Origin: Apodospora peruviana
Lineage: Eukaryota; Ascomycota; Sordariomycetes; Sordariales; Lasiosphaeriaceae
Length of the DNA: 64,000 nt
Reading direction: 5' to 3'
Assembly (NCBI GenBank): GCA_033439685.1
Contig: JAUEDM010000006.1
Coordinates: 930,001 to 994,000 of the forward strand
The notes below the pieces were generated by a model. That model worked only from the letters and a program-made list of their open reading frames with translations, had not been told where the DNA came from and did not search any database. This document shows, piece by piece, positions 34,701 to 46,819 of the stretch (the first letter of the stretch is position 1; each line of letters opens with the position of its first letter). A program made the position numbers and the translations under genes.

Positions 34701-35412
34701 ATGAGGGTGACTTACAGTTCCTCGGTCTGGGTATCTTTGGAGCAGGTGTGCAGAGACAGACGAGGTCCCGACCGGAGCCGCCACCCGGACCGCCGCCGCC
34801 GCCAAAGGGCGAGCTCGGCGTGTTTGGCGTGTTGAGGGTCAACCGATCGATGCGGGGGTGGTTCGCCTCCTCGGTGTTGATGGAGGTGGCAGCGCGCTTT
34901 CTGGTCAGCGGTCCGCTGCTGCTACTGCTGCTGCCAATCCTGGGAGAGTTGGTAGTAGTAGTGTCGACACGAGTAGATGGACGGGGAGCCGAAGCAGGTG
35001 CAGGTGCAGTGATAGCTGCTGCTGCAGTAGAAATCGAAACCGGTACTGATGCAGATCTCGATCTTGTCGTTGGTACTGCTGCTGTCGCTCTGGTAGGTGT
35101 GAACGAAGAAGATGTGGTGGTGTTTATTTTCATTAATTTTGTTGGAGGTGGTTCAGTAGCAGAACCAGAACCACTATTTTGTTTCGCATGTTGTTGGTGC
35201 AGCTGTTTACCCGACATGACGGCAGCGGCAGCTGAGCGAGTGACTGGCCCTGCTGTGGGTGTGGTGGGCGAAGCAGCTGTCTTCTTTTGTTGTGATTGTT
35301 GTGGTGAGGAAGTGACAGCTCCTCCAACCCCCGGTGCTGCTCGGTCTGTCATATTTCTGTTTCTTCTCTTTCTTTCCTCACTGCTGCCGGGGTGGTTGTG
35401 GTGTGGACTCAT
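31793..35412 (-). CDS. HMG-box (MATA_HMG type) transcription factor
   Basis: Exon 1 is 34716-35412 and exon 2 is 31793-34272, giving 1058 residues. The 443-nt intron (GTAAGT...ACAG) splits a Ser codon at the very start of the HMG box; both flanks are needed for a complete box. The box covers about residues 226-296, with KIPRPRN, SFILYRQHHQ, NPQISKIIGDQWKSEP and EHPGYKYQPNRK, the sequence type of mating-type and Ste11-like HMG proteins. A short motif CPKCHGRYIAAPRTPSTP follows (about 337-354), possibly metal-binding. Most of the rest is disordered (Gly, Pro, Gln, Ser, Ala). A last conserved-looking part (about 900-1058) contains VDHWQWMATLWRGIVGPDLV. A regulator of sexual development is plausible but is inference. 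Confidence 0.85.
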
Positions 35413-37422
35413 AGGGGCTTACTTGTGTAGAGGAGGGGAATGAATGTTTCGGCTGTTGCTTGTCTGTCTGTCTCTCCTTTTTAGGTCTCCCCTTTTGTTG
35501 GGTACAGACAGGTAGCCGACCTGGTCGACTACCGACTGACTACAAACGGATTGATGGAGACAACAAAAGTTGAGCAGTCACGCCAAACCAGGTCAGGTCA
35601 GGTTGAACAATAGCTACCTTATCCACCACCAACCACAGCAACCAAGTCACGACAACCGACAACCAACAATATTAATATCGGATGAAAAGCTGGCCAGAGG
35701 GTTCACCTCCTCTCTTCGTCGAGAAGCAAGCTTGGTTCCGTTCCGGGAAGAAATATCAGATGAAAGGCTTTCGGTTTGCAGCGCGCCGGATCGAAAGGAC
35801 CTGGGAGGGATCCAGCAATTCGCGTCCTTTGGTTTTCCGTCGTCCCTCAAACCGGTGAGGTAAGCTCTGTCCGATTCCGAAATGATAAAGTGGGGAGGAG
35901 AGAGAAAGTCACATAGAAGAAAATACACGGCTGGGTGGTGATGTACGATGCTATACAAGAACAGTGAGGACGGACGGCAGACAGATAAGGAGGAGGAGGA
36001 TCACCGCAGAGGACGATGGGAATTGTAAAAGAGAATTCGTCACCACTAACCGACCGATACGAGGGTGATGAGGTAGATGATGGAAGTGTGAGTGGCGGAG
36101 AGAAAGAAAGAATAAAAAGAAGAATAAAAAGGGCCAAGCAAGACCGCAGGCAGCGAGCAGAGCAGACAAGTGGCTCCTTGTTGGGATTATTTTCTTTGTT
36201 TAGCTGAAGAATGAATGAACAGCTCTGGTAAGCTGGCTGGCTGGTGGACTGTATTCACCTCTCTCGTATGTATGTTGGGTGCGCAGCCATTCATTGCTAA
36301 GCTATATTATCTCGGACACAAAAATGACACCTCTCTCTTTCTCTCACACACATATTATGTTAGGTCTGTCTGTGTTAAGAGTTAGTCGTGTGTTCAATAT
36401 CTGGATCTTATGGATCTGGTCCACACTCGACGGGAAGAAAACCCGACAGTCTAAGAGTATGGTTCTGATTCGAGGTGTGGACCATATTTTCGTTCGTTAA
36501 TAACTCTGGTACATACTTAGTAGAAAAGAGAAACAAAATGTCTCGGGAATGCACACACACCATGGTTCAGTTGCTAACGATATTATTTCCCTCTTATTTT
36601 TCTTTATGGTATGGATGGGGAGGCGTTTGCTCAATTTCACTGTTCTATTCGTGAACATACCATTACCATAGGTACCTACCAAGAAGATTACCACGCGATA
36701 ATTTGTACCGTCAATCCATCCATGGAAGGAGAAGAAACAACAATGTAAATTTGGCCAACGTAGCAGCAGCGAAATGGAATGCGGGAACGAGTTGGCCACA
36801 ACTGGAATGTGTGTGCACGCACACACACACATACAACCGAACAAGCCGGAAAGTTCAACAAAGACCCTGTTCTCTTCCTTCTTGTGTGTTTCTTTGCTAA
36901 AAATGCCGCCGAATTTGGTCTAGACCATTCCCTTCTCTTTCTCATGGATGAATTGGGTTGTCCCGCTTGCTTGCTCCCGGATTGCTTGGATAGGTATACT
37001 ACCCCGGAGCTCATCGATATATCACCACCACTACCACAACCACGACATATGTGATCACGGGAAAATAGCAATAGCTTCTTCTCTTCGTAAGTGGTCAAAA
37101 TGTTGCTTTTTTGGCCCTGGAGGGAGAAAGAGGGTATGGAGCAGGAGGAGGCGTTCTTTGTGTATAAGAGAGGAAACCGCCAACACCAACTCGAAAAAAA
37201 AGATATAAAAAATTTAAAAAAGCAGAACGCGCCGACTCCAGCCTCCCATGGCGTCTTTTCCCAACCGGCATTGCCTCCCCTTTTACCCCCTTCGTCCCCC
37301 CGCCTCATCTATCATACTTTACGCAAAAACAGATATGACCAGTCTTCTATCATACACTCGGTCCATCACTTTCGTGTATGTAGCCGCGGGGCTGAAACAA
37401 CGCACCTTTCCCAGAGAAAGAT
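35413..37422. promoter_or_regulatory. Long upstream region of the HMG-box gene and 3' flank of RVB1
   Basis: Two kilobases with no supported gene. A long upstream region with pyrimidine/purine tracts is common for developmental regulators. The part next to 37423 carries the RVB1 3' end. Confidence 0.4.
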
Positions 37423-39022
37423 TTATGAAATGAAGCCATGACCGGCCTCACTGGCCAGCACATTCGCACTACGTCTCGCATCAAGAAACAGGTCTTCACA
37501 TTCAGCCACATCCTGGACATCGATTTCCTTACGACCATTAACCTTGGCGAGAATGCTGTTTGTTTTCTTCTTGTTAGCATACAACAAGAACAAAGAAATT
37601 AATAGAAAATTAGACGTACCTTGCGGGTGTCAAAAGCTGGAGACAATAGCGCAGACTGATCCGCACACCGTGCTCGGCGATCTTTTCGATGGCCCCGTCG
37701 GTAATTTGGACACCCTCGATGCCTGCGCGAATTTTCACAATCCTCTTGATCTCCTCCGGGTCGTAGGGCGTGGTGGGAATAATGAGGAGACGGGTGAGGA
37801 AGTCAGGGGGCACGCCATGGGCGGCAACAATGTCGTCGGCGCCGCGGATGGTTGCCATGCCTCGGTTCGAGGCGAGCACAACGATGGGGGAGATTGGCGA
37901 CTCCAGCGCTTTGTTGAGATATGTGAAGCATTCAATGTCGAGCATATGTGCCTGTTTGTTTGTGTGTGTCAATCTCAGGATTGCCGATAAAACGTACAGG
38001 GAATCGCTATGTAAGTTACAGTGACAACAGAAAGAGTCTTACCTCGTCAATAAACAACACACCAGGCACAAGCTCGGCCACGCCCTGATCGATGTACTTG
38101 CTGACCACCTTGTTGATCTCCCCTCTCAACTTATCCGTGATCTCGGTCATCTTGGGCTTCATCAGCTGACCCATCATGGACATGATGTCCTGCCCGCCCT
38201 GGGGCCGTGCATTGGCGACATCCAGATCGTGCAGCGATACGTCCTGGACAATCTCCTTCTTCTTATGCACCTCGCCCTTGGGAATGGGCACGTACTCCTC
38301 AGCCTCCAAGTCAAACTCGGTCGCGTAGGCGTCGGACCGGCCCACGCGCTTGCAGGCGCCTGTGTTCGCTTCAATATAAATAACGTCGCCGACAGTAACC
38401 CTCTCCTTCTGGATCGCCTCGTATATGCTGGGGTCGAGGCGCAGCTTCTTTTGGCCCTTGGCGCTCTTGAGCCCGATCAGCAGCGTGCTGATGGTCTTTC
38501 CGTAGCCGCCGAGGGGGTTCTCGGCCTCCTCGGGTGTCAGCTCCGTAACCTCGCCTTCGTAGACCTCTTTCGTCTCGCGGACCTTCAAACCGATAGCTCG
38601 GCGGAAGTTCTCCATCAGCACCTCGGTCTTTTTCACTTCGGTCGAGTAGATTTCGCTGCCCGTGATAGGGCAGAAGGGGATCTTGGTGCCGAGCTCCTGG
38701 CTGATGGCCAGCGCCAGTGCCGTCTTGCCTGTCCCGGGCCCGCCTGCTAGTAGCACTCCCCGGCCGGCCATCTTGTGGGCTCTGATGAGATCGACGACGA
38801 CGCCGCATGCCTATTGTTGCGCGTGCTTCGGTCAGCTTTACATTTACAATTCCAGGTTGCTTTTCTGTGTCTGTTTACCTCCCGCGCCGTAGTCTGACCG
38901 ACAAAGCCAGCCGCCTGTTTTTCTGCGATTCCATGGACATTTAAACCCAGGCCCTTGATGTGGGTATGCGCCGCGGTGCGGTTGTCGCGACTATTCCCCT
39001 TAACCTCACTGATTTGTACCAT
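37423..39022 (-). CDS. rvb1: RuvB-like helicase 1 (RVB1/TIP49)
   Basis: Four exons, 38879-39022, 38043-38810, 37620-37951 and 37423-37555, splice in frame to 458 residues, the normal family length. Walker A GGPGTGKT is at 71-78 and Walker B VLFIDE at 299-304, followed by AHMLDIECFTYLN; sensor VLASNRG comes about 20 residues later. The insertion domain II lies between the two ATPase halves. The N terminus MVQISEVKG and HTHIKGLGL are typical. RVB1 forms mixed hexamers with RVB2 and works in INO80, SWR1, NuA4 and R2TP complexes in the nucleus and cytosol. The introns (68, 91 and 64 nt) have canonical ends. SRP19 lies upstream on the same strand. Confidence 0.97.
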
Positions 39023-39806
39023 CTTTGCCGAGTTCGTTGTCTTTTGTATTATGGATTGCAGGGTCGATCGGCGCGGAGAGATGGTTGTGTTGAAGAGGAA
39101 TTGGGAATGCGGAAGTGGTGGACGAGGCTCGCGCAAAAGTCGTTGGAAATAATTAAGTGGGAGGTCTGGAAGTAAGAAAGGTCCGGGAAGCTGCAAGTAC
39201 AAATTTCCTGGGGGTCGCTTGCAGGCGGCAGGCAGAGTGAGACGCGACGGCCAACCGCCAAAAAGATTTATGGGCCCGTGCTCTTTACCTAGGTCAGTGG
39301 GACCACTCACCTAGGTGAAGCTCTGCCTTGCACCGCTCTCGAATTACACAACCTCGTCAGGATTCCCGTGAATCTCTTATATCAGCTTTGCAGAGTCATC
39401 ATAATGTTCCAACCTCTTTCGCCTAGAAGTCAAGGCGACGGTTTCGCTAACCTAAACCTGCTCGATAAAAACTACTATCACTGGTATTTGCGCGCGTGCG
39501 TTCAGACCGAAACAAAACCAAGGGTCGTCTCGAAGACGGATAGATAGTGATAATGCAATATTGCTCCCCACACCAAGGTTTCTCTTGCTTCTGATTAGTT
39601 GTGACCCAAACATGAAAGATCAACTTTTATAGAAAAGCGCCATGCATGCATACGGAGCTACCAATGACCAGAGACAGTGAAGAAACCTCGTTTGACTAAT
39701 CGTTGCTGCCTCTCTCCTCCTCTCTCTCCCGAAGAGTACGACGGCAGACGACAGACGACAGACGACAACCACCCAATCACCCCTCCTAAATCGTCCACTG
39801 CAACAC
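39023..39806. other. Spacer between RVB1 and SRP19 genes
   Basis: About 780 bp, holding the RVB1 promoter and SRP19 3' end. CCTAGGT and similar motifs recur near 39285-39315 without a clear meaning. No gene seen. Confidence 0.45.
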
Positions 39807-40736
39807 TCACTTCTTCCCCTTCTTCCCCTTCTTCTTCTCCGCCCCTCCACCATTATCACTCGGCCCAGCGCCACCACCCATACCACCCATACCACCCATA
39901 CCACCCATGCTCTGCAATAACTGTGCCATATCCGGCATCCCCCCTCCACCAGCTCCTCCCGGCCCCCCGGCACCACCAGGCCCACCCATCTCCTTCATCA
40001 TATCCTTCAAAAAATTCTCACTAACCCCCCCACCAGTCATAGCAGGCGAATAGTACGGCAAAAGCTCCCCCATCTTCCAACCCCTCGGCACAGCCGGCCT
40101 CGGCCAGCCCTTGCCCTGATCAGCCTGCGGCGGCGGCGGCGCACCCCTAACCACAACCCGTAGCGCCGGACTCTCGTCATCAACGGGGTGTTTGCGCAAG
40201 TGCTGCGCAACCAACAGATACAGATGGTGCTTATTCTTGACCGCCAGGCCACCGCCCTGCTTCAGCTGCTGGCTCTGCTTGAGATTGACTTTGACTCTGC
40301 CCGGGTTCGCCCAGTCTTTCGGGTGGAGCTTGCCCGCTTCCAGCACGACAGATAGTCGAAGCGACGCGCACGCGTTGACGATTTCTGTCGCCAGGGGGTT
40401 TGCGACCGCCAGACTCTTCGGAACCCTCCGACCTTCTGCGCGGGAACGGCTCGCGTCAAAGTAGACTGGATACAGACACTGATAAGATTTGTAGGCCGAG
40501 TCGTCCGTCGTGGTCTGCATTTCGGGGTATCCGCGCGGTTGTTGTGCTGGACCTGGTATTCTTTGTTGCTGCTGCTGTTGTGGTTGTTTTGCTGCTGCTG
40601 CTGCCGGGGCAGGTTGGACAGGTTCCCGCCGCACCATAATGTCCTGCTCGGCGAAATCGTCAATGTCGCCCTCGGATGGGTCAGACATTTCGACGTCGCT
40701 GTCTTCGACTTCTTCTATTCGTGGGTGGGAAGGCAT
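39807..40736 (-). CDS. sec65: Signal recognition particle subunit SRP19 (Sec65)
   Basis: Single exon of 309 residues. An acidic N terminus (1-35) and an Ala/Gln-rich linker lead to the SRP19 domain at about 82-185. This domain has CLYPVYFDASRSRAEGRRVP, VANPLATEIVNACASL and KLHPKDWANPGRVKVNL; the RRVP...NP loop is the part that contacts SRP RNA in the family. A Gly/Met-rich low-complexity tract (repeated MGG near 275-292) and a lysine-rich end (KKKGKKGKK) follow. SRP19 helps assemble SRP RNA with SRP54 for targeting of nascent secretory proteins. Human SRP19 is about 144 residues; the extra length is in the linker and tail, as in yeast Sec65. Confidence 0.93.
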   Translation of the reverse strand: MPSHPRIEEVEDSDVEMSDPSEGDIDDFAEQDIMVRREPVQPAPAAAAAKQPQQQQQQRIPGPAQQPRGYPEMQTTTDDSAYKSYQCLYPVYFDASRSRAEGRRVPKSLAVANPLATEIVNACASLRLSVVLEAGKLHPKDWANPGRVKVNLKQSQQLKQGGGLAVKNKHHLYLLVAQHLRKHPVDDESPALRVVVRGAPPPPQADQGKGWPRPAVPRGWKMGELLPYYSPAMTGGGVSENFLKDMMKEMGGPGGAGGPGGAGGGGMPDMAQLLQSMGGMGGMGGMGGGAGPSDNGGGAEKKKGKKGKK

Positions 40737-41741
40737 TTTGTCTTGTGGTTTCTCGTTTTGCGGGCGTAGTATATGTGTGTGTAGATAATTGACTCGTGGG
40801 AGGCTGAGGTTGAGGTGGGAGCAATTTTCACACCCGTTATTGCGTCGTCGTCTTCGTCGTCTTCGTAGTGGTGTTCAGGTTGACGTTGAGGTTGGCCAGA
40901 ATGTGGGGTGACCTTTTTGCTGTGTGGACAACAGACCTCCTCCCAGTGCTCACTAGGTACAGTAAAATCTGGTGGGGGGTTTCTTAGCCCCTCTCTTCCC
41001 AGAACCGCCCCCACAAGGAAGGATACTGTGTGCTGTGGAATTAAGGTGCGGTCAGTGCTCCTTCCAGGGTGGACGGGGATTTGAATTGGGGTGACCCCTT
41101 TTCTGACAAACAAATATGGGGCAGCAAGTTGGTATAATAAATCAACCAGCTCTTCTCAACCCAAGGGGTTTGGAAGCACTTCAAGTTTATAGCCAGCTTG
41201 AGCTTCGTATTATCACGAACCACTTACAAACCAAGCAGGTAGGCAAGCACGACGTGTGGGTGGGAAAGCACATCGTGAGAACCAACCTGGAGAGCGAACT
41301 TATGTAGAGAGTTGAGGTGAGAGAAGCAACTTAAAAGAAATAGAAATAATCACCGCCACAGCTGGCCAGCATTATAAGTCTCATTATCCCACTTCCGGTC
41401 CTTGTCTTTGCTCTTTTTTTGCAGTTTGTTTTACTCAGCACACTTCAAACTCTGGTCACCCGGTTTGTCCGCTCCATTCCGAGGTTAAGGCACGAAATAT
41501 CTTGGCTCTCAAATTTGTAATACATTTTAGTGTTTTCTCCTTCACACATGCCGATCCCACGGTACGTGTACCAGTTTGCTCAAGGATCTTCGTCGCTCTT
41601 TCCGAGAAATCCCTTCCAAGGAAAACGGCGTCTCGTAAATTTGTTGAGTTGAGTATTGTAGAAAGGCAGACCTGTGCCCACAACAATGGGTCTTCCAAGG
41701 GAGGCAGTGCTATTTCGGGATCTAGACGGCCACTCAAACTC
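40737..41741. other. Spacer between SRP19 and the CCCH gene
   Basis: About 1 kb with no supported gene. It contains the SRP19 promoter, with a GTCGTCTTC-type short repeat near 40847-40866. Confidence 0.45.
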
Positions 41742-43410
41742 CTAGTAGTCGTTGGTGTGCATCCGCGTCTTGAACTTGGTTCCAGGCGGGTGATCTTCTT
41801 TCTCAAACTTGCAGAACGGATGGGTGCATACACCATCTCGGACACTGGGACACTAAATAGGCAGCTCGTTAGCAGCGGGGTCAGAAACCCGCAGTTGGCA
41901 GAAGACCTGCAACCAAACTAGGCGACTCACATGATGTCCATAAATACAGTCCTCCACGTCACAGTCTTGTCCATTAGCGCAAGGATTCAGACGTGTCAGA
42001 AACGCAATCGCATTGATCTCATCCTTCGTTGGCTTGTACTTGTGCTCAAAGCAGCAACCTTCTCCCTTCGCACAGGGCCCACGCAAATAATGATTATTAC
42101 AGAGTTTATTGCTGTCTTTTCGTTTCTTGATGCTGTCCAGAGCAGTCTGCGACACTTGAATCGGAGGATCCAGGCCGCGGGGACCAGGAGTCCAAGTGGC
42201 TGCGGCAGGCTTGGCCACTTGTTGTGAGGGCCGGGTCAACGTAGCAGGTCGAGGTTGTATAGGGAGAGTAATCTGCGGTGGCGGACTCGCATTCTTTATA
42301 GCCCGGGCATATGTTGTTGCCGGCGCAGTTGCCGGCGTAGACGTGGTTGATGTCGCAGGGGTGGGAACGCCGCTCCCTATTACGCCTATGACTCCGGGAC
42401 TGAGGGTCGAAGGTGTCGAAGGTGTCGGGTTGCGGGCGACTCTATCCACCAGCTTATCCGATCGAAAGACCGTCTCGTTAAGGTTCAAAATTTGGACGCC
42501 TGTGGCCACCAGTTCCCGGGTTGTAGGAAAACCCTCGAGAACAGTAACCCGCATACGGGTCGCATCGTCCTGGAAGAGCTCGTCAAGAAACGGAGCATAA
42601 CCGGCGTCATGGGAGATGCCGAGTATAACTTGTTTGCAGTTGTAGTTGCGAAGGTTCCATTTTGTTGTTTCCTTAATCTTGTTATCGGCCCTCTCTTTGC
42701 CGTGGCCGACATCAACAAAGTCAAAAGTCGCCTTGCCCTGGGTAAACCCTAACGAGAAGTCTTTGAGGTCACTCTCATTATCAATGCTACCGTCACGTCG
42801 CATGGCCTTAGTGAGACCACTGAGATTCGTATAGGCTGTTGCAATTACTTCAATGTTGTTGGCGTGTTGGCCGCACTCATTGAGGATGGCCGTGCGAAGG
42901 GCGTAGGCTGCTTTTTTGCCGCCCTCGATCCCTTGTCGGATCAAGCCTTCTTTAAATAACAGGCCATCGCCGTCGATCAGGACAACAACGTATGGGTTAT
43001 TGTTCTGTGAGGGAAACATCAGTCAGAATATATCGATCACCGCAGCAGCAACTGGTCATTATCCCTAACCTTCATATGGAGGTTATCTTGTGAAATTGCG
43101 TTGTTAAGAACTTCCAATTGATGCAACTGCTGTTGGAGCTCTCGTCTCGATTTGGTATGGTGGGTGTTATCCAGCTCTGCGTCGCGTAATTGGGACAGCA
43201 GGTGAGAATTCTCAGTTCTGAGTTCGGTTTCAGTGCGTTCGGTATAGACGATAAGATCCTACAGAGACATGAGGTTAAATGAACAGGACTATGAGGGCCC
43301 ATCTGCATCTCCCCAGAACGCACCTTGATCAACTGATCGCTTGTGTCATTCTGCAGTCGTATGGTCTGGTACCTCTCGACGAAGTCCATAATTCCGCCAC
43401 CCATGGCCAT
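41742..43410 (-). CDS. Coiled-coil, NYN-like and tandem CCCH zinc-finger protein
   Basis: Four exons, 43324-43410, 43070-43258, 41931-43004 and 41742-41852, splice in frame to 486 residues. The intron after 43070 has a less usual GTTAGG donor. Residues 1-92 include a short coiled coil (SRRELQQQLHQLE). Residues about 96-265 look like a NYN/PIN-type nuclease fold, with VVVLIDGDGLLF at the start and GISHDAGYAPFLDEL, like the second acidic motif. A Pro/Thr/Ser linker follows. The end carries several Cys/His clusters (CNNHYLRGPCAKGEGC...H; CANGQDCDVEDC..GHH; CPSVRDGVCTHPFC). This arrangement is common in filamentous fungi and mostly uncharacterised. RNA binding or cleavage is inferred, not shown. 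The last exon is needed to complete the final finger. Confidence 0.82.
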
Positions 43411-45666
43411 GATTGGTCTGTGGTTTGGATTATGGGTTGTTTTGATATAATTTTTTCTTACGCTGGGACTCGATCTCCAGCCCAATTTGTAGACTTCGGT
43501 GGTGGATGACTGGTTTAGAGCGCGGGACGTATCATTGCCGAAGGCTGTTTCTAAACGACTGGATGGGTATTCGGGTAGTAGCTGGAGTAATCTGAAGATG
43601 TCCAGTCTGTTCGACCAGGGCTCGTATCGGGAAGCAAAGGCTTGTCGGGATGGGACCAAGAGGCGCCAAGGTCTGTGGAGCGATTGATGTCGGACTGTAC
43701 CAGTCTATTTGGTATGTTAACAGCAGCCCCTACAACGTTTGCAATCGAGGCTGACCAGCAACAAGCGTGCATGTAAGTCGGCGTGTTGCGGGATGGGGTC
43801 CAGGGTGAGCAGGTAGCAAAACTGACTCGAGGTCGCAATGAGCTGTTCAGCAATGGATAGCAATGTAGAGTTCGTCGAACACTTGGGGAAGGGCAAGGCA
43901 ATAGCTCTCCCGAAGGTGAATGAATGAGGATGCTTAACCAGAGAGCAGAATGGAGCTTCCAGCAAGGTAACAAGACAGCTTCGAAGCTCCAGTGCCAGGC
44001 ATGGTTCTAGACTGACTTGGCTGATATGCGGGGAAGAGGGAGGTATGTTTCAGGCAGGAGCTCCGATCAGTTCGGACGAAAGAGAAGGCTGATAACAGGG
44101 CAGACCAGCTGTTGCCGGACAATTCGTGGCAGAGTTTTACTCGAACGAAGAGACGAAAAAACTTACGGCTTGGCGAATGAGTTTTCGGTGCTGTATTGGC
44201 GCTGCTGCCACCCGGCGGTCTGCAATGGGATCAAACTGAAGCCGTCGGCGCAGGTCTCGGCAAGATTGAAGGTAGCAAGGAGCTCGAAGGCGACTGTAAA
44301 TTTAATCGTCTCTTGGAGTCCGGCCCCGGTCCTTTTCAATGTCCGTTAGTTGACAGAGTCCAGACTGCTGGCGATGTCCCAAATCCCGGATCGGGGTACC
44401 TACCAGTACGTGTCAGAATTCAGAAATTGGGAACCCGTTTTGTGTGGCTGTCAATTCTGAGTTGGCGGCTTGAGGTCGCTTGTCGAGATCACGAAAGCCG
44501 GGATGCAGGAGATGGGCTGGAGCCTTGACACCCTGGAATCCTCGACTGCTGGGGCAGGCCGCAGGGGTGGCCCCACGTTAAACACCCTACCCGCGCGGAC
44601 TGGCACTGTGCACTTCAGCTGCTGCTTGCCTGCAAACTGGCGACGTGCTTGCGGCCTGTCGTCTCCAGCTGCCAATCATTTGTGGGCCCTTAAGTGTGGC
44701 TGGTACTCCTGCCCTCAGTGCCCTGAGACTGACCAAGCATCCAGTATCGTGGCTGTTGCATTGGACCCACTGCCTCCATAGGTTGGTCGACATCAGCTTG
44801 TGTTCTGGTCCAATAGATTCGCTAGTGTTCAGTGTTAGCGCCATGCACTGTAAATCGGGAGAACCATGAAGCTATCTGGGCTGTTTGCTCCCGGTTTTAA
44901 CCCATAAACTGCGGATACTTGCTCAAGTCTTCCATCTGGAGATGATGCGGAACATTGATCTCCCAAGCTAGCCTGAGGCTCAAGGCAAAGCAACCTGGAA
45001 TCGTCTGTTCCTCATGTCTCAAGTCAACTTATAACAGGACCAGATGCAACTCCAACAAATCTGAGCATTAAACATAACTAGATATCTAAAAAGGTAATGA
45101 TATATATACAAAAGGTTACATGCGATTTAGGGTCTAGTTCGGTACAGGACGCCTGTAGAAAGTAAAAATAAAGCAAATACAAGAGAACAGAAATGCGCGG
45201 CGCTTAGGAGGCCGCGACCCAAGATAGCGAGCGGCTCGCTTCGGGAGATTCCAACGGATGTAGTGCCAGAAAATAGAAAACAGAAAACAGAAAAAAGCCC
45301 CTGCCTCGCCATTCCTCGAGCTCCTTTGCTCATTATGAGAGAGCCAGCCTACCCGCCTCCGTCTCCTCCTTGAACGCCATTGAACCTCTAGGGAGTGTTG
45401 CGAGTTGCAGTGTCATTCTCGTGGAATGTGGTCATATAGGAGCCCAAAGAGTGGCAATGCTCCATAGGTCATTCGTCTTTGCTGCAATTGATTCCCATGC
45501 CCGGCAAAGTGGAAAGGTATTAGTAAAGAATAGACGAAAGCGAGCTGTCAGCAAATAATCGGGCTTCGTGCCGTGCAGAGAGAGGAGTCGAGTCCAAAAT
45601 CAAATCATCCAAGACCAACGAAAGGTCGTAGCGCCAGTTGACCTGCGGTGTTGCGAAAATTCGGCC
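43411..45666. other. Intergenic; no gene seen
   Basis: About 2.25 kb between the CCCH gene promoter and the 3' end of phosphatidylinositol synthase. Open frames are short and not protein-like. Confidence 0.45.
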
Positions 45667-46819
45667 TTACGCCGTCTTCTTTTTCCGCGGCAGTCCCTTG
45701 GCCCGCCTATCCTTGATGTCACCCTCAGCCAGCCACTTGCTCGCCTTGACCAGCTGTACCACATTGATAAATTGCTTCATCGCCATGACAGGGGAGCTAA
45801 TGATGCAAAGCACCCAAGGCCAAAAGCTGTCCATCTTGTTTGCGCGCGCCATCTCAAGCGCGCCTGCGCTGTAGGGGTTTGTGAATATCTGGCGCAAGAG
45901 TGACGAGTTGACCTGGCCGCCCGAGTGAATCTCCGCGGCAGCGGTCTTGGGAACAGTTTGGAGGAGCCCCGGAGATAGCATCGGCGACGAGAAACTCAGG
46001 AGGTATAGTGCAATGAAGAACAGCTCGTTGAGCGCGCAAAAGGCGAATAGCACGTTCTATGAAGGCAAATTAGCTGTTGGATCATTCCGTATTGGTCCCA
46101 ATCCCACTCCACATACCCTGTTTGTGTAATACAGGTTTAGCAGCCAGCTTCGGCTGGCATCGACACTCTTGTGGCTGGTGTCGGAACCCCCCATGGCAAG
46201 GGTAGCGTAAATGTGGACATAATGCGAGGCAAGGTCCAAGGAAATCAAAAGCTGGAATACGATGATCCAGCGGGGAAAGGCAGAGCTCAAGAAGACCAGA
46301 AGGCAGGAAGTCGAACATCGGTCGGTAACCATATCTAGTACCTGTCAAGTCAAGGGGTGTCAGCGAATAAAAGCAACAGAAACAGGGTAAGAGCGCTTCT
46401 TGGCACTAAGATGGCAACTTACAGCGCCGAATTTCGTCGACTGTTCAAAGTATCTCGCGGCATATCCATCAAGGGCATCCAGCAAACACGATATGCTGTA
46501 GAGACCTGAACACGTCCTTGGATGAAGAGGCATGTAATACAGGCTCACAATAGCAAGCACAATCCTCAAATACCCTACGGTTGGACCATGACAGTCAGTT
46601 TGCGCCTCACCGAAGTGCCATAAGGGTCTGATGATGGTTTATGTCTTACTTACCGATTAGATTGGGAAGGAATATGAATATGTTTTCTTTCTCGCCCTCT
46701 ACTTCGGCGACTCCATCATCCCCGGACGCCACATGGGCGTTGCCATTTTCGTTCTGCGCCTGCTGCCTCTCGGCCGCAGCAGCCATTGCGGCTTGTCTTC
46801 TGGTTTGTGTTCCAGCCAT
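45667..46819 (-). CDS. pis1: CDP-diacylglycerol--inositol 3-phosphatidyltransferase (PI synthase)
   Basis: Four exons, 46654-46819, 46423-46574, 46117-46341 and 45667-46056, splice in frame to 310 residues. The CDP-alcohol phosphotransferase signature D-G-x2-A-R-x8-G-x3-D-x3-D is complete: D91, G92, A95, R96, G105, D109 and D113, formed across the exon 2/3 junction. Several hydrophobic helices follow, and the end is basic (RRAKGLPRKKKTA). The enzyme makes phosphatidylinositol from CDP-diacylglycerol and inositol in the ER membrane. A 50-residue polar N-terminal extension makes it longer than the 220-residue yeast enzyme, as in other filamentous fungi. The ATG at 46819 is chosen as the first one giving a short hydrophilic leader. 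Confidence 0.95.

Noticed and set aside
34202..35443. Plus-strand open frame of 413 codons
   Set aside because: Antisense to exon 1 and the intron of the HMG-box gene; low-complexity Val/Ala/Gly/Ser content mirrors the sense Ser/Thr/Ala repeats.
38229..38750. Plus-strand ORF of 173 codons
   Set aside because: Antisense shadow of the RVB1 exon 2.
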